DNA of 64,000 nucleotides from Paenibacillus phytohabitans (GTDB lineage Bacteria > Bacillota > Bacilli > Paenibacillales > Paenibacillaceae), in assembly GCF_013141775.1 (NCBI RefSeq), contig NZ_WHOB01000093.1, positions 248,001-312,000 on the forward strand, in the 5' to 3' direction. The translations under genes were made by a program, and so were the position numbers. How positions within the stretch are numbered: the first letter of the stretch is position 1; each line of letters begins with the position of its first letter. This document shows positions 15,645-24,151 of this stretch, piece after piece. The notes under the pieces are model-generated. The model searched no databases, was not told the origin of the DNA, and saw nothing but the letters and a program-made list of their open reading frames with translations.

Positions 15645-17033
15645 TTAACCGTAAAAAGCCTGCAGCTGGCGCACAATCTCCGCCTTATCATGATCGACCA
15701 CAACCTGATGCTGCGGTAGCTCGAACAGGGCAGCAATCTGCGCCGGAAATTCCTGCTTGATGCCGGTCAGGGCAATCGCCTCGTCGAACTTGGCCGGATG
15801 CGCTGTCGCGAAGGCGATGCTTGTCTCACCCGGGGCGCTGAACTTCTCGTAAGCCGCAACCCCGCATGCCGTATGCGGGTCCAGCAGATAGCCGGATTCC
15901 TGCTCGTATTTGCTGATCGTCGCAAGGCATTCCGCATTCTTGACACCCAGCGCCGAGAAGTCGGCCTGCACCCGGGCAAACAGTTCGCCGTCAACCGTGA
16001 TGGCGCCCTCACTCTGCAACGCAGCCATATATTCGGACAGCTTCACTGTATCCTCACCGAGCAAATAATACAGATAACGCTCGAAGTTGCTTGCTACCTG
16101 GATATCCATCGACGGGCTATAGGTGCCCGTGAAGCTGCCCGGTTTGTATTCGCCGGTTAACACGAACCGTTCGAGAATGTTGTTCTCATTGGTGGCGATG
16201 ATCAGCTTGTTGATCGGCAGCCCCATTTTCTGCGCCAGGAAGCCTGAGAAAATATTGCCGAAGTTCCCCGAAGGCACGCTGATATTCACCTTCTTCTTGT
16301 CACTCTCCGGAAGCTGCAGGTAGGCATAGAAATAATAGACCGTCTGCGCCAGAATCCGCACGAAGTTGATCGAGTTGATCGCCCGCAGGTGATACCGTCC
16401 CTTGAAGTCGAGGTCGGCGAACAGCTCCTTGATGATCTTCTGGCAATCGTCGAAGTTACCCTCCACGGACAGGTTCAGCACGTTGCTGTCATCTACGGTC
16501 GTCATTTGCAGCTCCTGCACCTTGCTGACCTTGCCGTGCGGATGAAGAATACAGATTTTGATGCCTTCTTTACCGCGTACGCCCTGGATTGCAGCCGCTC
16601 CGGTATCGCCCGAGGTTGCGCCGAGAATATGAATAATTTCGCCCCGCACCTTGGCAATATAGGAATACAGCTCACCCATGAACTGCAGCGCCACATCCTT
16701 GAAGGCAAACGTAGGCCCGTGGAACAGCTCCAGCACATACAGGGAGTCGTTTACTTTGTGCAGCGGTGTGACTTCCGGAGCGCGGAAATTGCCGTAGCTG
16801 GTGTAGACCATTTCTTTTAAGTCATCATAGGGAATTTCATCATTGGTATAGTAGGAGAAAATCTCAAGGAATAGCTCCTGGAAGCTGAGGCTTCTCCATT
16901 CTTCAAGCTTTTCAGGGGAAACCGTAGGAATCTGAAAAGGCACCATCAACCCGCCATCATCCGCCAGTCCCATCAGAACCGTGTCAATAAAGCCTCTTGC
17001 TTCCACCTTGCCTCTTGTGCTTACATACTCCAT
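15645..17033 (-). CDS. thrC: Threonine synthase
   Basis: A 462-residue pyridoxal-phosphate enzyme that converts O-phosphohomoserine to threonine in the cytoplasm, the last step of threonine synthesis. The cofactor lysine is Lys112 in FHGPTFAFKDVALQ. The phosphate loop SGNFGN and the GATSGDTGAAA motif are intact. The N-terminal extension (MEYVSTRGK) and the length match the long, yeast/E. coli-like class rather than the roughly 350-residue Bacillus class. The gene appears to stand alone with its own terminator. No T-box or other leader was recognised in the 221 bp upstream. Confidence 0.95.
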   Translation of the reverse strand: MEYVSTRGKVEARGFIDTVLMGLADDGGLMVPFQIPTVSPEKLEEWRSLSFQELFLEIFSYYTNDEIPYDDLKEMVYTSYGNFRAPEVTPLHKVNDSLYVLELFHGPTFAFKDVALQFMGELYSYIAKVRGEIIHILGATSGDTGAAAIQGVRGKEGIKICILHPHGKVSKVQELQMTTVDDSNVLNLSVEGNFDDCQKIIKELFADLDFKGRYHLRAINSINFVRILAQTVYYFYAYLQLPESDKKKVNISVPSGNFGNIFSGFLAQKMGLPINKLIIATNENNILERFVLTGEYKPGSFTGTYSPSMDIQVASNFERYLYYLLGEDTVKLSEYMAALQSEGAITVDGELFARVQADFSALGVKNAECLATISKYEQESGYLLDPHTACGVAAYEKFSAPGETSIAFATAHPAKFDEAIALTGIKQEFPAQIAALFELPQHQVVVDHDKAEIVRQLQAFYG

Positions 17034-17254
17034 ACCCGTCTCATCCTCCTGAACCCCTCTTTATTTAACCAGCTGATATTAACTGACCATATAACAATAC
17101 TCGCCATCATTCTTAAGTTCAGCTTATATGGTGCTTAATTTTACTTTACATAGTAACACGTTTACGCGTTAAAGTCCGTTAATTATTGGCGTTATTTTTT
17201 AAAATAAAGCGAAGTTTCGCCCGTATCCTATTCACCGCATTATGCCTATGGACA

Positions 17255-17749
17255 CTATTTGTTCTGCAGCTGCTTCCAGACGGTTTTGTTGCTGTACTTC
17301 TTCTCTGTGCTGACATCCTGGCCGAACCATTCCGGGGCGATGAAGCTCTCCGCTTCCTCCAGCGAATCGAATTCAACCTCCAGCACCGTAAGCTCCAGCT
17401 GAGTGTAGAGATCAATCTCCACCGTCGTGTCGTTCCATACGCCTGTGATGCGGGTTTTGACCAGGGCTACAGCTTTCACAGCCTCGATCATCTGATTATA
17501 TAAACCAGCCGAAATGGAATATTCGATCTCCTGGCGGCTGATGCCTTTGCCATCCTTGAACGTATGTGTGTAAGTAACCTCGCCCGTATCCAGGTCGGTA
17601 ATTTTGCGTACCCGCAGCTCCTGCCCGTCCTCAATCGCTAAATACGTCTGGTCAATACTGTGCCGGGTGAGCACCTTCAGCTGTCCTTCTTCAATAAGCC
17701 GCTCCGGGTATTCCGGCAGCAGGAATTTGCGTTCAATCTCCATAGCCAT
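17255..17749 (-). CDS. CYTH-domain protein (adenylate cyclase class IV/thiamine triphosphatase-like)
   Basis: A 164-residue soluble protein. The hallmark ExExK motif is at the very start (MAMEIERKF; Glu4, Glu6, Lys8). It is followed by the alternating charged strands of the triphosphate tunnel fold (LRVRKI, YTHTFKDGKGISRQEIEY, TVEIDLY, LTVLEVEFDSLEEAESF). The family binds triphosphate-containing substrates with divalent metal; bacterial members are mostly tripolyphosphatases or thiamine triphosphatases. Which activity applies cannot be said. It lies between threonine synthase and an unknown membrane protein, with no sign of a functional link. Confidence 0.93.
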   Translation of the reverse strand: MAMEIERKFLLPEYPERLIEEGQLKVLTRHSIDQTYLAIEDGQELRVRKITDLDTGEVTYTHTFKDGKGISRQEIEYSISAGLYNQMIEAVKAVALVKTRITGVWNDTTVEIDLYTQLELTVLEVEFDSLEEAESFIAPEWFGQDVSTEKKYSNKTVWKQLQNK

Positions 17750-17843
17750 GCTGTTTCTCTCCTCTGTGTACGAGCCTAATGTTACATATTATTTATCATC
17801 ATAGGGGCGGGTCCTACGCAAGTCAACCGGAAGCGGCGGATTC

Positions 17844-18398
17844 TCACGGAAACAGGCGGTCGATCGACCCGATGTCATAATCGTTGATGATTTTAAAAGA
17901 TCCGCTGCTGTACTTGTCTCGCCGGGAGGAATCACTGATCGAGATATACTTGGCGTCATCCACTCTAATCGAGAACCGGTAGTATTTGTTCACATCGATA
18001 TGAATCCAGTAGCTTCTGGTGAAATCATGCGAAGCATAGGAGCTTCTTAACTTAACTCCGGCAAAAGCATTCATGATCCCCGCGATTTCTGCCGGATCGG
18101 TCACCGTAACCACGACGTCATCTGCCGTTTCCGGCAATGATCGGGTAATTTCTATGGAGGTGATATCCTCCAGGCTGATACGGCTGGACACCCTTGCCTC
18201 AAAGGAGGTGAACATCTGTGCGATCGTACCTACGTGATAAACCGCAAGCCCCAATAGGAAAATAATCAGGAAGATCCGGCCCAGCGTAAGCTTCTTCCGC
18301 TTTCCCGGCTTTCCCGGCTTCCCCCGCATTCCTGGCCCTCCCTGCTCTCCCGGCTGCTCCATATTCTCCGGCCCGTTCAACCGCTCTGTCTCCGTCAC
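17844..18398 (-). CDS. Unknown single-pass membrane protein with collagen-like linker
   Basis: A 184-residue protein of no recognised family. GTG at 18398 is chosen because GGAGGAGGT lies just upstream; an in-frame upstream ATG (18443) lacks such a site. A hydrophilic N-terminus with a Gly-Xaa-Yaa tract (GEQGGPGMRGKPGKPGKRKK, about 18-37) precedes one membrane helix (about 40-60, LGRIFLIIFLLGLAVYHVGT). The outer domain of about 120 residues is a beta-rich sequence (ITSIEITRSLPE, YWIHIDVNKYYRFSIRVDD). It resembles small uncharacterised Bacillota lipoprotein or membrane domains. Confidence 0.75.
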   Translation of the reverse strand: MTETERLNGPENMEQPGEQGGPGMRGKPGKPGKRKKLTLGRIFLIIFLLGLAVYHVGTIAQMFTSFEARVSSRISLEDITSIEITRSLPETADDVVVTVTDPAEIAGIMNAFAGVKLRSSYASHDFTRSYWIHIDVNKYYRFSIRVDDAKYISISDSSRRDKYSSGSFKIINDYDIGSIDRLFP

Positions 18399-18564
18399 CC
18401 AAGTACCTCCTCCGAAATCCGATATTTGTTCCATTATATACAATATTGGTTACAGTAAAAACCTCGCTCGCCAGCTATGTATACTAAAACCCGCTCCTGC
18501 CTGGGTGTTCAGGCACAAAACCGCTCGTTGGGCAAATGCGGGTGGAGGTTAGCGGGAGCATAAA

Positions 18565-18715
18565 GTATGGGTGAGGGCTTGGCGAGACGGTGGGGCTTGG
18601 TGGGAGCGGGGGCTTGGCGGGACTTGGCGGGATTTGCGGCTTGCGAGAGCGGGGGCTTGGCGGGATTTGCGACTTGCGAGAGCGGGGCTTGGCGGGACTT
18701 GCGAAGGCTTTGCCA
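18565..18715. repeat. GC-rich direct repeat GGGCTTGGCGGGA
   Basis: GCTTGGCGGGAyTTG-type blocks recur between 18577 and 18705, with GCGACTTGCGAGAGCGGGG units between them. No credible protein is encoded. It forms the first part of the 1290-bp gene-free stretch 18399-19688, which otherwise holds the quartet at 18733, the 51-bp array, a hairpin and a pyrimidine-rich tract. Confidence 0.5.
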
Positions 18716-18732
18716 CTCCTCGACTAGCAAGA

Positions 18733-18907
18733 GGACTGAGATTCCGTTATTTGGTCAGATCAGGCGAAATCACTGGCCAATCGGACTGAGATTCCGCTAT
18801 GTGTTCCGAAATCTCTCATTTTAAGCCCGAAGTCACAAGATAACGGAATCTCAGTCCGCTTCAGCCTCAAAACTAGGCTTTTTCGAGAAATAGGAGCTTC
18901 TCAGTCC
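18733..18907. repeat. Quartet repeat, motif family 1 (copy B)
   Basis: GGACTGAGATTCC is forward at 18733-18745 and 18783-18795, and reverse at 18845-18857 and, degenerate, 18895-18907. Spacing within each pair is 50 bp. The distance from the second forward copy to the first reverse copy is also 50 bp, identical to copy A at 3420. The centre (CTCATTTTAAGCCC) is conserved with copy A while other spacer positions differ. Confidence 0.85.
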
Positions 18908-18934
18908 GCTTCACTCTACTGATGATCCCACTAA

Positions 18935-19380
18935 GGCCCACTTTTGGCCAATTCAGGGGCACTAATGCACCTCATTCTCGTCGGCCGCCCACTTTCGGCA
19001 GATTCAGGGGCACTAATGCACCTTATTCTCGCCGAACGCCCACTTTTGGCGGATTCAGGGGCACTAATGCACCTCATTCTCGCCGAACGCCCACTTTTGG
19101 CGGATTCAGGGGCACTTTTGCCCCTCGTTCCCGCCTGACGCCCACTTTCGGCGGATTCAGGGGTACTTTTGCCCCTCGTTCTCCCCTGACGCCCACTTTC
19201 GGCCGATTCAGGGGTACTTTTGCCCCTCGTTCTCCCCCGCCGCCCGCTTTCGGCGGATTCAGGGGCACTTTTGCCCCTCGTTCTCCCCCGCCGCCCGCTT
19301 TCGGCGGATTCAGGGGCACTTTTGCCCCTCATTCCCGCCTGCCGCCCACTTCCAGCGGTTCAGGGAGATTCATCCCTTCC
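18935..19380. repeat. 51-bp tandem array 2 (about 9 units)
   Basis: The AGGGG box recurs at 18955, 19006, 19057, 19108, 19159, 19210, 19261 and 19312, exactly 51 bp apart, with a ninth degenerate unit at 19362. The unit matches array 1 at 4984 (GCCCACTTTYGGCNGATTCAGG). The hairpin varies but stays paired: GGGGCA/TGCCCC, GGGGTA/TGCCCC (a G-U pair), AGGxGCA/TGCxCCT, and GGGA/TCCC in the last unit. Confidence 0.9.
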
Positions 19381-19435
19381 ATCCCTCCACCCAGCCTACT
19401 TCTAGCGGTGAATTCAAAGGTACTGCTAATAACAA

Positions 19436-19464
19436 AGAAGGGCATCCCACCGGGACACCCTTCT
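19436..19464 (-). terminator. Candidate terminator of the purine-salvage operon
   Basis: AGAAGGG and TCCC pair with GGGA and CCCTTCT around an ACC loop, with two internal mismatches. On the minus strand it is followed by TTTGTTATT. It is about 225 bp past the adenine deaminase stop codon, with a repetitive tract in between. Confidence 0.55.
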
Positions 19465-19469
19465 CTGCC

Positions 19470-19672
19470 AGCTCTTCTGCCAATGCTTCTGCTAACTCTA
19501 CTTCCAGCTCTTCCGCCAGTGCTTCTGCTAACTCTGCATCCAGCTTCTCTACAAGCCTTTCAGCTAGCTTTTCTTCCAGCTTCTCTGCCAGCTCTTCCGC
19601 CAGCTTCCCTGCCAGCTCTTCCGCCAGCTTCCCTGCCAGCCCCTCTGCCAGCTCTTCCGGCTAATCCCGCTG
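19470..19672. repeat. Pyrimidine-rich GCTTCTGC-type tract
   Basis: Loosely 9-base-periodic sequence built from CCAGCTCTTCYGCCAG and TGCTTCTGCTAAC. Similar tracts occur at about 27550 and 30490. It has no ribosome site, and in translation it is only a low-complexity Leu/Pro/Ala string. Confidence 0.5.
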
Positions 19673-19688
19673 CAATCCCCGACTCCCC

Positions 19689-21410
19689 TTACTCGTCCCC
19701 AAGCGGGAACAGCAGCGGCACTACCTTGCCGGCTCCGACATCAATCAGGCCGTGGTCCGTAATCTTCAGCGCCGGGCTGACCGGCAGCGAATGGGTGCTG
19801 ATGGACATAATCGGGTTGTAGTGATTGTAGCCCAGCGATTCCATCGCCGTGCGCAGCGCCAGCACCTGCTCCGCAGTCTCGGCCAGCGGCGCTTCGGTCA
19901 GGATGCCGCCGACCGGCAGCGCCAGCAGCGCGAGCACCTCGCCGCCGCAGGCGACGCAGAAGCCGCCCTGCTCCGCAATCACTGTATTGGCGGCCAAAAC
20001 CATGTCCGCCGCGTTATGTCCGACAACCAGCAGATTGTGGTTGTCGTGCGAATACGTAGTCGCGACCGCGCCGCGCTTGATCGTGTCTCCGCCGATCAGG
20101 CCATAGGCACGGTTGCCGTTCTTGCCGTACCGCTCGAAGGTCGCGATGAGACCGCAGCCGGTCTCCTCCCATTGCAGCAGGCCGTCCTTCACTCCGGCCT
20201 CCACATGCTTCTCCTCGGTAAACGTGGACACGTTGTTGACCATCATCACGCGGGCGCCGTAGCGGCCGTCCGTTAGCGCAGCAGGCACCGTGAAGTCAGC
20301 CTCCGCCAGCGGCTCCAGCTGCACACTCTTATAGAAGTGAGCCGGGAACTGCGGCTCACTCACGACCTGTGCCTGCGGGCGCTTGCGGTCATAGACCTGC
20401 AAGCCCCGCTTGTACACCGCCTCAATGGCGAAGCTGTCGAGGTCGGACAGCAGCAGGTAATCGGCGGTTTTGTTCGGTGCGATCACGCCGCGGTCATCCA
20501 GCTTCATCCGCCGCGCCGGGGTGAACGTAGCCGCATAGACTGCGTCCTCCGGCGCCATGCCCATGGCGATGGCTTTACGAACCAGATGGTCCAGGTGGCC
20601 GGTCTGCACCAGCGAATCGGTCATGACATCATCCGTCACGAAGCAGAAATGCTCACTCACCGGATGACCGATCAGATAATCCACGACTTCAGGTGTCATC
20701 GATTTCTCCTGGATCTCGATGAACATCCCGGCCGCGATCCGTGCGGTCAGCCCTTCGATACTCTGATGGGTATGATCGGAATCAATCCCTGCATAGATCA
20801 GGCGGTGCAGATCGAGGTCCAGCAGCTTCGGCGTATGCCCTTCAATGACCAGGCCCGGATAGCGGCTGCGGACATGCTGGAGGATGCGGTTGCTTTTCCC
20901 CTCAGGATCGCGGATCACATCCACAAAGTTCATGACTTCACCCAGGCAGATCATCCGCTGCGTCTCCATCAGCTCGTCGATATCAGAGATCTCAATTGAG
21001 CCGCCTGTAGTCTCAAGCGTTGTCGCCGGCACCGAGCTCGGGATCGCATAGAACATGTCTACCTGGCAATCCCGGCTGGCCCGGATCATCTCATGGACGC
21101 CCTCTACCCCGAACACATTGGCCATCTCATGCGGCTCGGGAACAATCGTGGTCACCCCATGCTGCAGAATGCCGTAGGAGAAGGTCTCCGGTGTAATCAT
21201 CGTGCTCTCAATATGCAGATGGATATCAATCAGGCCGGGCACCAGATACAATCCCTCAGCTTCAATGATCTCTTCAGCCATAAACGTCTCTGCGCCAAGA
21301 GGACCCACGTAGAGAAAACGCCCTTCCTTAACGGCCACATTCGCCGTCTCAAATCTTTTATAGTAACTGTTGTAGACCTTAGCGTTCAGTATAAGTTGAT
21401 CTGTATTCAT
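19689..21410 (-). CDS. ade: Adenine deaminase
   Basis: A 573-residue amidohydrolase that deaminates adenine to hypoxanthine. The metal site begins with LIDIHLHIESTMITPE (about 60-75). The family also shows VPEPHEMANVFG, VIEGHTPKL, SDHTHQS and the C-terminal VACGGEVLALLALPVGGILTE. The length fits the 570-600-residue Bacillus enzyme. The ATG has AAGGAG eight bases upstream. It is the last gene of an importer/nucleoside hydrolase operon. Its product, hypoxanthine, feeds purine salvage after the hydrolase releases bases from imported nucleosides. Confidence 0.95.
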   Translation of the reverse strand: MNTDQLILNAKVYNSYYKRFETANVAVKEGRFLYVGPLGAETFMAEEIIEAEGLYLVPGLIDIHLHIESTMITPETFSYGILQHGVTTIVPEPHEMANVFGVEGVHEMIRASRDCQVDMFYAIPSSVPATTLETTGGSIEISDIDELMETQRMICLGEVMNFVDVIRDPEGKSNRILQHVRSRYPGLVIEGHTPKLLDLDLHRLIYAGIDSDHTHQSIEGLTARIAAGMFIEIQEKSMTPEVVDYLIGHPVSEHFCFVTDDVMTDSLVQTGHLDHLVRKAIAMGMAPEDAVYAATFTPARRMKLDDRGVIAPNKTADYLLLSDLDSFAIEAVYKRGLQVYDRKRPQAQVVSEPQFPAHFYKSVQLEPLAEADFTVPAALTDGRYGARVMMVNNVSTFTEEKHVEAGVKDGLLQWEETGCGLIATFERYGKNGNRAYGLIGGDTIKRGAVATTYSHDNHNLLVVGHNAADMVLAANTVIAEQGGFCVACGGEVLALLALPVGGILTEAPLAETAEQVLALRTAMESLGYNHYNPIMSISTHSLPVSPALKITDHGLIDVGAGKVVPLLFPLGDE

Positions 21411-21432
21411 CGTGTATGCTCCTTATGACGCG

Positions 21433-22503
21433 CTACTGCACCAGCACCAGCTTCTCTTTTGGAAAATAAACCGTGACCTGCTGTCCCTGAATGAACGGCT
21501 GCTCCATCTCCTGATTGACCGTGAATACCCCAAGCTCCGTCTCTACCTGATACTGGTAGCTGCGGCCGAGGTACGTGCTGACCTGCACTTTGCCGGTCAA
21601 AGCATTCCCCTCTGTGCCTGTGCCCATATCCGCCCCAGCGCCAAGCAGCTGCAGATCGTCGGGACGAATCGCTCCGAGCAGTCCGGTATTACCCTCGCCG
21701 CCCGGCCGCTTAGCTGCCTGGAATTTCAGCTCACCACGGCTCAGCTCAATATCCGCCCCCTCATCATTCCGTCCGTCAAAAGCAATAAAGTTCCCAAACC
21801 CGATAAACCGGGCCACAAATTCACTGGCCGGATATTTGAAGATGTTCGCCGGATGATCCAACTGCTCGATCTTCCCGTTATTCATAACGGCGACCTGATC
21901 GGAGATTGAGAAGCATTCCTCCTGGTCATGGGAGACGTAGACGGTGGTGATGCCCAGCTCCTGCTGGATGCGGCGGATCTCTACCCGCATGTTGACCCGC
22001 AGGTTGGCATCGAGATTGCTCAGCGGCTCATCGAACAGCAGCAGATCCGGCTCGATGACCAGCGCCCGGGCAATCGCTACCCGCTGGCGCTGTCCGCCGG
22101 ACAGGGCGCCCGGCAGTCTTTTCTCAAAACCGCCGAGACTGACCGTTTCCAGCATCCGGTTCACCCGCTTCTTAACCTCCGCTTCCTTCAGCTTGCGCAG
22201 CCGCAGGCCGAACGCCACATTGTCAAACACCGACAGATGCGGGAACAGCGCATAGCTCTGGAATACGAAGCCGAAATTCCTTTTCTCCACAGGAACCTTG
22301 GTATAATCCTTGCCGGAGAACATGAAATTCCCTGCCTCGGCATTCAGGAAGCCGGCGATCAGCCGCAGGGTGGTTGTTTTGCCGCAGCCGCTGGGTCCGA
22401 GCAGGGAGAGCAGCTGGCCTTTTTGCAGCGACAGGTTGAAATCCTCTAAGATCAAACGGTTGTCATAAGCAACCGATACATGTTCAAGACTGAGTAGTGA
22501 CAT
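21433..22503 (-). CDS. ABC importer ATP-binding protein (PotA-type)
   Basis: A 356-residue ATPase. It shows Walker A GPSGCGKTTT (about 36-45), the Q-loop VFQSYALFPHLSVFDNV, the signature LSGGQRQRVAIARAL, Walker B LLLFDEPLSNLD and the switch histidine VYVSHDQEE. A C-terminal regulatory TOBE-like domain (about 240-356) ends the protein. By family it would be called a spermidine/putrescine or Fe3+ importer. The operon context with nucleoside hydrolase and adenine deaminase points instead to purine nucleosides or bases. It lies between the permeases and ade, with gaps of 22-30 bp. Confidence 0.9.
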   Translation of the reverse strand: MSLLSLEHVSVAYDNRLILEDFNLSLQKGQLLSLLGPSGCGKTTTLRLIAGFLNAEAGNFMFSGKDYTKVPVEKRNFGFVFQSYALFPHLSVFDNVAFGLRLRKLKEAEVKKRVNRMLETVSLGGFEKRLPGALSGGQRQRVAIARALVIEPDLLLFDEPLSNLDANLRVNMRVEIRRIQQELGITTVYVSHDQEECFSISDQVAVMNNGKIEQLDHPANIFKYPASEFVARFIGFGNFIAFDGRNDEGADIELSRGELKFQAAKRPGGEGNTGLLGAIRPDDLQLLGAGADMGTGTEGNALTGKVQVSTYLGRSYQYQVETELGVFTVNQEMEQPFIQGQQVTVYFPKEKLVLVQ

Positions 22504-22533
22504 TGCTCTAGGCCCCCATTATCTTTGAATAGG

Positions 22534-23322
22534 TTATCGTTTGGTGAAATAGGCGAAGCCCATCAGCCGCTCGATGATGAACATCAGCGCTGCCGTGAGC
22601 ACCATCAGAATGACCGAAATCGCGGCAATCGTGGGATCGAAGTAATTTTGCACATAGGTCAGCATTTGAATTGGCAGGGTACTGATCCCTGGCCCCGTCA
22701 TGAACACGGAGATATCCACATTGTTGAACGACTCCAGGAAAGCGATCAGAATGGCCGCCAATATTCCTGAGCGGATGTTGGGCAGCACGACTTTGAAGAA
22801 AGTGTATACTCGGGTCGCCCCCAGGCTCTGCGCCGCCTCTTCCACCGCGAAATCAAAATTCTCCAGACTCGAAGCAATCACCCGGATAATAAAAGGCAGC
22901 ATAATCACCGTATGTCCGATCAGCAGCCCCGCCACAATCGGCAGATTGTACACCACAATCAGATAACGCAGCAGTGTGAAGCCCAGCACAATCCCGGGAA
23001 TCAGCACCGGCGACAGGAATACCGCATTCAGCGTGTCCCGCCCGTGGAACCGGTAACGGCTCAGCGCGTAAGCCGCAGGCACACCCAGCAGGAGCGCCAG
23101 CAGATTGCCGAGCAGCGAGATGACAATGGAAGTCCTGAAGGTCTCCATAAAGGCGCTGACCTCAAAGATATTCTTATACCACTTCAGCGAAAAGCCCTCC
23201 GGGGGGAATTTCAGGACCGTGCCCGGCTCAAAGGAAGTAATGGAGATGATTACGAGCGGACCCAGCAGAAAAATAAAGACCAGCAGCGTGTACAGGGACA
23301 GCATGCGGTTACCTTCCTTCAT
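22534..23322 (-). CDS. ABC importer permease (PotC-type)
   Basis: A 262-residue inner-membrane permease with six predicted helices. The conserved EAA loop is VEEAAQSLGATRVYTFFKVV, which contacts the ATPase at 21433-22503. The start (MKEGNRMLSL) follows GGGGTGAG. It is only 4 bp downstream of the partner permease gene, so translation is probably coupled. Substrate specificity is set mainly by the binding protein at 25121-26212. Confidence 0.92.
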   Translation of the reverse strand: MKEGNRMLSLYTLLVFIFLLGPLVIISITSFEPGTVLKFPPEGFSLKWYKNIFEVSAFMETFRTSIVISLLGNLLALLLGVPAAYALSRYRFHGRDTLNAVFLSPVLIPGIVLGFTLLRYLIVVYNLPIVAGLLIGHTVIMLPFIIRVIASSLENFDFAVEEAAQSLGATRVYTFFKVVLPNIRSGILAAILIAFLESFNNVDISVFMTGPGISTLPIQMLTYVQNYFDPTIAAISVILMVLTAALMFIIERLMGFAYFTKR

Positions 23323-23326
23323 ATTC

Positions 23327-24151
23327 TCACCCCTTCGGATTCAAGCGGTTGGCCCAGGCATTCATCAGCCCAACCACCACAAATGTAATAACGATCATAA
23401 TTACCGCGATCACCGAAGCCGCCTGCCAGTCATTCAGCGTCATGGCATTCTGATACAGGAAGGTGGAGACCACCCGTTCCTTACCGCCGAGTAGCGCCGG
23501 CGTGGTATACGCCGTGAGACTGCCGACGAAGACCAGAATCCCGCCGATGATCAGCCCCGGCACGGTCAGCGGGAAGGTGATTTTGCGGAACGCGGCAAAC
23601 GGGGAAGCGCCCAGACTGCGCGCCGCCCGGACCAGCTCATGGTCCAGATTCTCCATCACTCCGAGCAGCGTAATAATGATCAGCGGCAGGAACAGATGCA
23701 CCAGCCCGATCATCATCGCGGTCGGCGTATACAGAATGTCGAGCGGCTTCGCGATCAATCCGGTGTTCACCAGGAACGAGTTGATCAGCCCTTTTTTGCC
23801 TAGAATAATCATCCAGCTGAATGAACGCACAACGGGACTGGTCAGCAGCGGAAAAATCGACAGCGCAAGCAGAAGGCTCTTCTTACGCGCGCTGGCCCGC
23901 GAGATATAATAAGCCGCCGGATACCCGAGCACCATGCAGACCAGCGTAGTCACCACACTTACCCGTAGCGTAGTCAGCAGGATGCGGTTAAAGTACCCGT
24001 CACGGAAAAAATACAAATACCCTTCCAGCGTCAGCTTTCCGTCCTGCACAAAGGTGGAGGCAATGGTCAGCGTGATCGGGACCAGCATGAAGGCCGCCAG
24101 GAATAAGAGGCCCGGCAGCAGGAGAAGCAGCACTCTTTTATTCATTCTCAT
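23327..24151 (-). CDS. ABC importer permease (PotB-type)
   Basis: A 274-residue permease with about six helices. The EAA loop reads VRAARSLGASPFAAFRKITF. The start overlaps the end of the nucleoside hydrolase gene by 14 bp (8 bp if the second Met, MNKR, is used). Both starts have a usable GGGAG or GAAGGA site. Tight overlap means coupled translation of salvage enzyme and transporter, strong evidence that they handle the same compound. Confidence 0.92.
   Translation of the reverse strand: MRMNKRVLLLLLPGLLFLAAFMLVPITLTIASTFVQDGKLTLEGYLYFFRDGYFNRILLTTLRVSVVTTLVCMVLGYPAAYYISRASARKKSLLLALSIFPLLTSPVVRSFSWMIILGKKGLINSFLVNTGLIAKPLDILYTPTAMMIGLVHLFLPLIIITLLGVMENLDHELVRAARSLGASPFAAFRKITFPLTVPGLIIGGILVFVGSLTAYTTPALLGGKERVVSTFLYQNAMTLNDWQAASVIAVIMIVITFVVVGLMNAWANRLNPKG

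Noticed and set aside
17034..17254. T-box or threonine leader upstream of thrC
   Set aside because: No specifier or T-box TGGNACCGCG sequence and no clear leader terminator were seen.
18509..18730. A 73-codon Pro/Ala/Lys-rich frame on the minus strand
   Set aside because: It translates the GC-rich direct repeat at 18565 and runs into the quartet; there is no ribosome site.
18922..19821. A 299-codon open frame on the plus strand and antisense frames through array 2
   Set aside because: It spans the non-coding array, a terminator hairpin, a low-complexity tract and the antisense end of ade; it has no family resemblance.
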